Assembly: GCF_030758755.1 (NCBI RefSeq) | Contig: NZ_CP132385.1 | Location: 1-5,266, forward strand | Reading direction: 5' to 3' | Origin: Bartonella apihabitans | GTDB lineage: Bacteria; Pseudomonadota; Alphaproteobacteria; Rhizobiales; Rhizobiaceae | DNA: 5,266 bases | Shown: piece after piece, positions 5,027-5,266 of the stretch | Layout of the letters: every line of letters begins with the position of its first letter | How positions within the stretch are numbered: the first letter of the stretch is position 1 | Notes under the pieces: generated by a model | The model's database searches: none | What the model saw: only the letters and a program-made list of their open reading frames with translations | Told to the model about the DNA's origin: nothing | Made by a program: the position numbers and the translations under genes

Positions 5027-5266
5027 TTAAAGATCAAAAAGTGTTTTCTGTGTTGTTTTCTTTGTAATTTTCTTGTCAGCCGGAACCCTACGATATTCAC
5101 GCATGAAAGCGACCCGATCACCCTTAAAGAATAAGGCAGGATTAACCCAATATTGATTAGGCAATTTTGGTTTTAAAAATTCTTTTGATATAAGCTCTTT
5201 CAGACCATTATGGAATGTTCTGTCCGTCATGCCAAGCTTATCACCATTTAAGCCACCATCAAACCA
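5027..5266 (-). CDS. repL: RepL-type plasmid replication initiator, C-terminal 79 residues (continues from 333-1)
   Basis: This is the second part of the initiator that starts at 333. The frame is open at 5266 and reads WFDGGLNGDKLGMTDRTFHN directly after the SLI that ends at position 1. It continues GLKELISKEFLKPKLPNQYW and VNPALFFKGDRVAFMREYRR and stops at TAA 5029-5027. The winged-helix segment (GMTDRTFHNGLKELISKEFL) and the NxYWVNPALFFKGDRV signature are typical of RepL proteins. The whole protein is 190 residues, a normal length for the family. An internal ATG at 5230 is only a methionine inside the winged helix, not a start. The helix-turn-helix gene at 4958-4611 follows on the same strand. 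Confidence 0.88.
   Translation of the reverse strand, partial: WFDGGLNGDKLGMTDRTFHNGLKELISKEFLKPKLPNQYWVNPALFFKGDRVAFMREYRRVPADKKITKKTTQKTLFDL

Noticed and set aside
1..5266. Apparent absence of GGYRCC sites as evidence of specificity
   Set aside because: I noticed none by eye, but only a few are expected in 5.3 kb of this composition, so the absence says little.

Overview
The window reads as one complete circular plasmid of about 5.27 kb that was opened inside its replication gene. The reverse-strand frame that starts at position 333 is still open at position 1. It continues without a break or frame change from position 5266 down to a stop at 5027, giving one 190-residue RepL-type initiator. 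The host is most likely an alphaproteobacterium, probably an acetic acid bacterium (Acetobacteraceae). I infer this from the style of the RepL protein, its small helix-turn-helix/coiled-coil partner, the MobC type and the two IS relics. No database was searched.

Layout: (1) 1-333 and 5027-5266, repL on the reverse strand, followed downstream at 4958-4611 by a small DNA-binding protein gene whose Shine-Dalgarno sequence lies in the loop of a perfect hairpin. (2) About 341-560, the repL upstream region, with three direct repeats spaced exactly 21 bp plus inverted copies: the probable replication origin. (3) About 600-990, non-coding, with a hairpin-rich stretch that may be a transfer origin and a 17-bp palindrome. 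(4) 991-1635, a decayed mobilisation module: mobC with an early stop codon, then frameshifted pieces resembling the tail of a relaxase whose catalytic part is missing. (5) 1690-3982, a strongly AT-rich type II restriction-modification cassette on the reverse strand, endonuclease first and C5-cytosine methyltransferase second, separated by one base. (6) 4077-4267, the head of an IS5-family element on the forward strand, butted against 4235-4511, the head of an IS3-family element on the reverse strand; both are truncated. A further short broken ORF lies at 4493-4561.

Only four genes look intact: repL, the helix-turn-helix gene, the restriction endonuclease gene and the methyltransferase gene. 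The plasmid looks like a small replicon that has lost its own mobilisation functions, carries IS debris, and is probably kept in the host by the restriction-modification pair acting as both defence and addiction module. The best leads are the endonuclease, which has an atypical catalytic motif and no family I can assign firmly; the endonuclease-first operon with no visible controller gene; and the hairpin over the start of the helix-turn-helix gene.
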